Shown here piece by piece: positions 5,936 through 6,054 of a DNA stretch of 6,054 nucleotides. The stretch covers positions 1 through 6,054 of the forward strand of contig JAMOAF010000916.1 of the NCBI GenBank assembly GCA_023621895.1, read 5' to 3'. Both the position numbers and the translations under genes were made by a program. The DNA is from Planctomycetota bacterium (lineage in GTDB: Bacteria; Planctomycetota; Planctomycetia; Pirellulales; Thermoguttaceae). Within the stretch, counting starts at the first letter, position 1. Every line of letters starts with the position of its first letter. The notes under the pieces were generated by a model. The model was not told the origin of the DNA. It ran no database searches and worked only from the letters and a program-made list of their open reading frames with translations.

Positions 5936-6054
5936 ATGAGGCAAGCCGCGGCAGTGTTGGCGATCAAAGTCTGCCCTTCGCAGTCCCTTTCGGTGGGTCT
6001 GGACATTCTTTGGTTGACTGCTCTTCTCGCCGGGTCTTTCTTCTTCGCCGGGTG
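5936..6054 (+). CDS. Probable 5' end of a rightward gene with an N-terminal hydrophobic segment (partial)
   Basis: From ATG at 5936 the frame is open to the window edge, giving 39 residues. It begins MRQAAAVLAIKVC, and residues 18-39 are strongly hydrophobic (LSVGLDILWLTALLAGSFFF), as in a signal anchor or first membrane helix. A promoter-like pair ends 43 bases upstream, leaving a short leader. The start is uncertain. A GTG directly precedes it at 5933, another GTG occurs in frame at 5954, and the nearest purine-rich site (GAGG, 5914-5917) is too far away at 18 bases. A second forward frame is also open to the edge but reads as polar, low-complexity sequence without a good start. The family cannot be judged from this fragment. 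Confidence 0.35.
   Translation, partial: MRQAAAVLAIKVCPSQSLSVGLDILWLTALLAGSFFFAG

Noticed and set aside
5467..6006. A 179-codon minus-strand frame overlapping the GYF gene start
   Set aside because: It runs out of frame into the GYF coding region, contains no domain and reads against the promoter at 5865-5892.

Overview
The window is GC-rich, compact bacterial DNA. The gene families point to Planctomycetota, or less likely a relative in the PVC group. They are a secreted TolB/PD40-type beta-propeller protein, a large secreted glycoside-hydrolase-like protein with a DUF6259-style barrel and a carbohydrate-binding module, and a membrane protein with an N-terminal GYF_2 domain. This assignment is inferred from family distribution. 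There is no rRNA or other phylogenetic marker here, and I saw no tRNA, rRNA, CRISPR array or transposase gene.

Layout, left to right. Bases 2-118 (+) are the 3' tail of a gene that enters from the left; its last residues loosely resemble the C-terminus of gamma-glutamyltransferases. It is followed after 47 bases by a secreted beta-propeller protein (166-1392, +). That gene converges, with a 39-base gap, on the glycoside-hydrolase-like gene (1432-4095, -). Then comes a 346-base intergenic region packed with inverted repeats (4096-4441). It separates the hydrolase from the upstream same-strand GYF membrane-protein gene (4442-5596, -). The last ~460 bases hold the GYF gene's upstream region, a good sigma70-like promoter pointing right (5865-5892), and probably the first codons of a rightward gene cut by the window edge (5936-6054).

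How the genes fit together. The hydrolase-like protein and the propeller protein both carry export signals, so both probably act outside the cytoplasm. The hydrolase looks suited to attacking a carbohydrate, but its substrate cannot be read from the sequence. The GYF protein probably sits in the inner membrane with its GYF domain in the cytoplasm. Nothing in the sequence ties these three into one pathway; they belong to at least three transcription units.

The most unusual stretch is the 4096-4441 intergenic region. It contains an approximately 178-bp, non-coding, two-block palindromic element resembling a MITE or large extragenic palindrome. Its right end overlaps the stop codon of the GYF gene. 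The region also holds an orphan rightward intrinsic terminator, a second GC-rich hairpin with two competing folds, and a three-codon ORF behind an ideal Shine-Dalgarno sequence.
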